From DASWUZ01 sp036401395 (GTDB lineage Bacteria > Acidobacteriota > Terriglobia > Terriglobales > Acidobacteriaceae), in contig DASWUZ010000399.1 in NCBI GenBank assembly GCA_036401395.1, positions 1-7,095 on the forward strand: a DNA stretch of 7,095 bases. Direction: 5' to 3'. Every line of letters begins with the position of its first letter. The first letter of the stretch is position 1. Under the pieces are notes generated by a model. It saw only the letters and a program-made list of their open reading frames with translations. It searched no databases and was not told where the DNA came from. Shown here piece after piece: positions 6,363 to 7,095 of this stretch. The translations under genes were made by a program, and so were the position numbers.

Positions 6363-6986
6363 TTAAAGGGTCCGTGTTCTGCACTGCTTTCGGACGAGAT
6401 CCACAAACAGTTCGTGGACACGCCGGTCGCTCGATAGTTCAGGGTGGAAAGTAGCGGCCATCAGGTGGCCTTGGCGCACCAGCACCGGGAAGCCGTCGCG
6501 CTCGGCAAGCACCTCAACGCCAGTGCCAACGCGGGTAATGCGGGGCGCACGGATGTAGACCATCTCCAACGGGCCACCGGGCAAGGACGTTTCTTCGATG
6601 CGAATGGCGCTGTCGTTCTGGCGTCCGTAGGCATTGCGCTCGACGGTGGCGTCGAGTACGTCAAGGCTTTCCTGCGCCGGGCGCAATACTTCTTTTGCGA
6701 GCAGAATGCATCCGGCGCAGGTGCCGAAGGTGGGCTTGCCCGATACGTATTCGCGAAGCTCGGCGAGAAATCCGCCGCGCTCCAGAAATTTCAGGAAAGT
6801 GGTCGATTCACCGCCTGGAAGGATGAGGCCATCGAGATCCTGGAGTTGTTCAGGATTTCGGACCATGACGGGAATCGCACCTGCCTCCGTTAGAGCTGTG
6901 GCATGGGCGGCGAAGTCTCCCTGGAGCGCCAGCACTCCGATGCGAGGCTCCGTTCCGCGGGAAGCGCCTTCTTCGTCTTGACTCAT
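6363..6986 (-). CDS. pdxT: Pyridoxal 5'-phosphate synthase glutaminase subunit PdxT
   Basis: PdxT hydrolyses glutamine and passes ammonia to PdxS, which builds pyridoxal 5'-phosphate from ribose 5-phosphate and glyceraldehyde 3-phosphate (DXP-independent vitamin B6 route). It is a cytoplasmic class I glutaminase of 207 residues, close to the usual length. The core begins with RIGVLALQGDFAAH (15-28), after a 14-residue hydrophilic extension. PGGESTT (57-63) is the glutamine-binding loop. The catalytic triad is Cys90 in FGTCAG, His181 and Glu183 in FHPEL (180-184). RNAYGRQ (117-123) is the family segment that binds near the active site. A strong Shine-Dalgarno, GAGGAG, four bases before the ATG at 6986 supports this start and so the extension. 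pdxS is not in the window, although the two are adjacent in many bacteria. uppP follows 41 bases downstream on the same strand. Confidence 0.95.
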   Translation of the reverse strand: MSQDEEGASRGTEPRIGVLALQGDFAAHATALTEAGAIPVMVRNPEQLQDLDGLILPGGESTTFLKFLERGGFLAELREYVSGKPTFGTCAGCILLAKEVLRPAQESLDVLDATVERNAYGRQNDSAIRIEETSLPGGPLEMVYIRAPRITRVGTGVEVLAERDGFPVLVRQGHLMAATFHPELSSDRRVHELFVDLVRKQCRTRTL

Positions 6987-7034
6987 CGCTCTCCTCAGCA
7001 GTACAGCGGCGCCTCGCCTTCGTCCTGACTTGTT

Positions 7035-7094
7035 TTAGTTGGCGGCGCCTGCAAGAGTGTCAGTGGCTCGCTGCAGGGCCAAAGTCAGGGTCGC
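7035..7094 (-). CDS. Possible C-terminal end of an upstream gene (partial)
   Basis: Only one minus-strand frame stays open from the right edge to near pdxT; it ends at a TAA (7037-7035) 48 bases before the pdxT start. It would encode a last 19 residues rich in Ala, Thr and Leu (ending TDTLAGAAN). The helix-like composition and same-strand spacing are typical of an operon neighbour, but an open frame of this length can arise by chance and I recognise no family. Confidence 0.35.
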   Translation of the reverse strand, partial: ATLTLALQRATDTLAGAAN

Positions 7095-7095
7095 A

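Noticed and set aside
6444..6893. A 149-residue plus-strand frame opposite pdxT
   Set aside because: It overlaps the fully conserved PdxT catalytic regions on the other strand and shows no motif of its own.

Overview
The window looks like ordinary chromosomal sequence from a GC-rich Gram-negative bacterium. The gene content fits an acidobacterium of the Terriglobia type best. The pointers are a secreted enterochelin-esterase-like protein, a DUF3857/transglutaminase-like exported protein, a five-helix haem-copper oxidase subunit III with a Gly-rich tail, and an Lgt with a GDGDYG motif. This placement is inferred from protein character alone; no rRNA or other phylogenetic marker is present.

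Layout, left to right: (1) the N-terminal 277 residues of a secreted esterase on the minus strand, running off the left edge; (2) a 144-bp divergent intergenic region; (3) lgt, prolipoprotein diacylglyceryl transferase, on the plus strand; (4) a small STAS-domain protein of the anti-sigma-factor-antagonist type, plus strand, 122 bp after lgt; (5) a lone oxidase subunit III gene on the minus strand, convergent with the STAS gene; (6) a 358-bp divergent intergenic region with no gene; (7) a 666-residue exported DUF3857/transglutaminase-fold protein on the plus strand, in which the catalytic Cys and His appear to be replaced; (8) uppP, undecaprenyl-diphosphatase, on the minus strand, convergent with the DUF3857 gene; (9) pdxT, the glutaminase subunit of pyridoxal phosphate synthase, on the minus strand 41 bp upstream of uppP; (10) at the right edge, a possible C-terminal tail of another minus-strand gene.

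The genes do not form one pathway. Lgt (lipoprotein maturation) and UppP (recycling of the undecaprenyl carrier) are both inner-membrane envelope housekeeping enzymes, the esterase and the DUF3857 protein are predicted to be exported, subunit III belongs to aerobic respiration, and PdxT belongs to vitamin B6 synthesis. Only pdxT-uppP (perhaps with the right-edge gene) and lgt-STAS are on the same strand at distances that allow co-transcription.

I found no mobile element, CRISPR array, RNA gene, phage module or convincing new system. The most interesting points are residue-level departures in Lgt, UppP and the transglutaminase-like domain, and subunit III standing alone.
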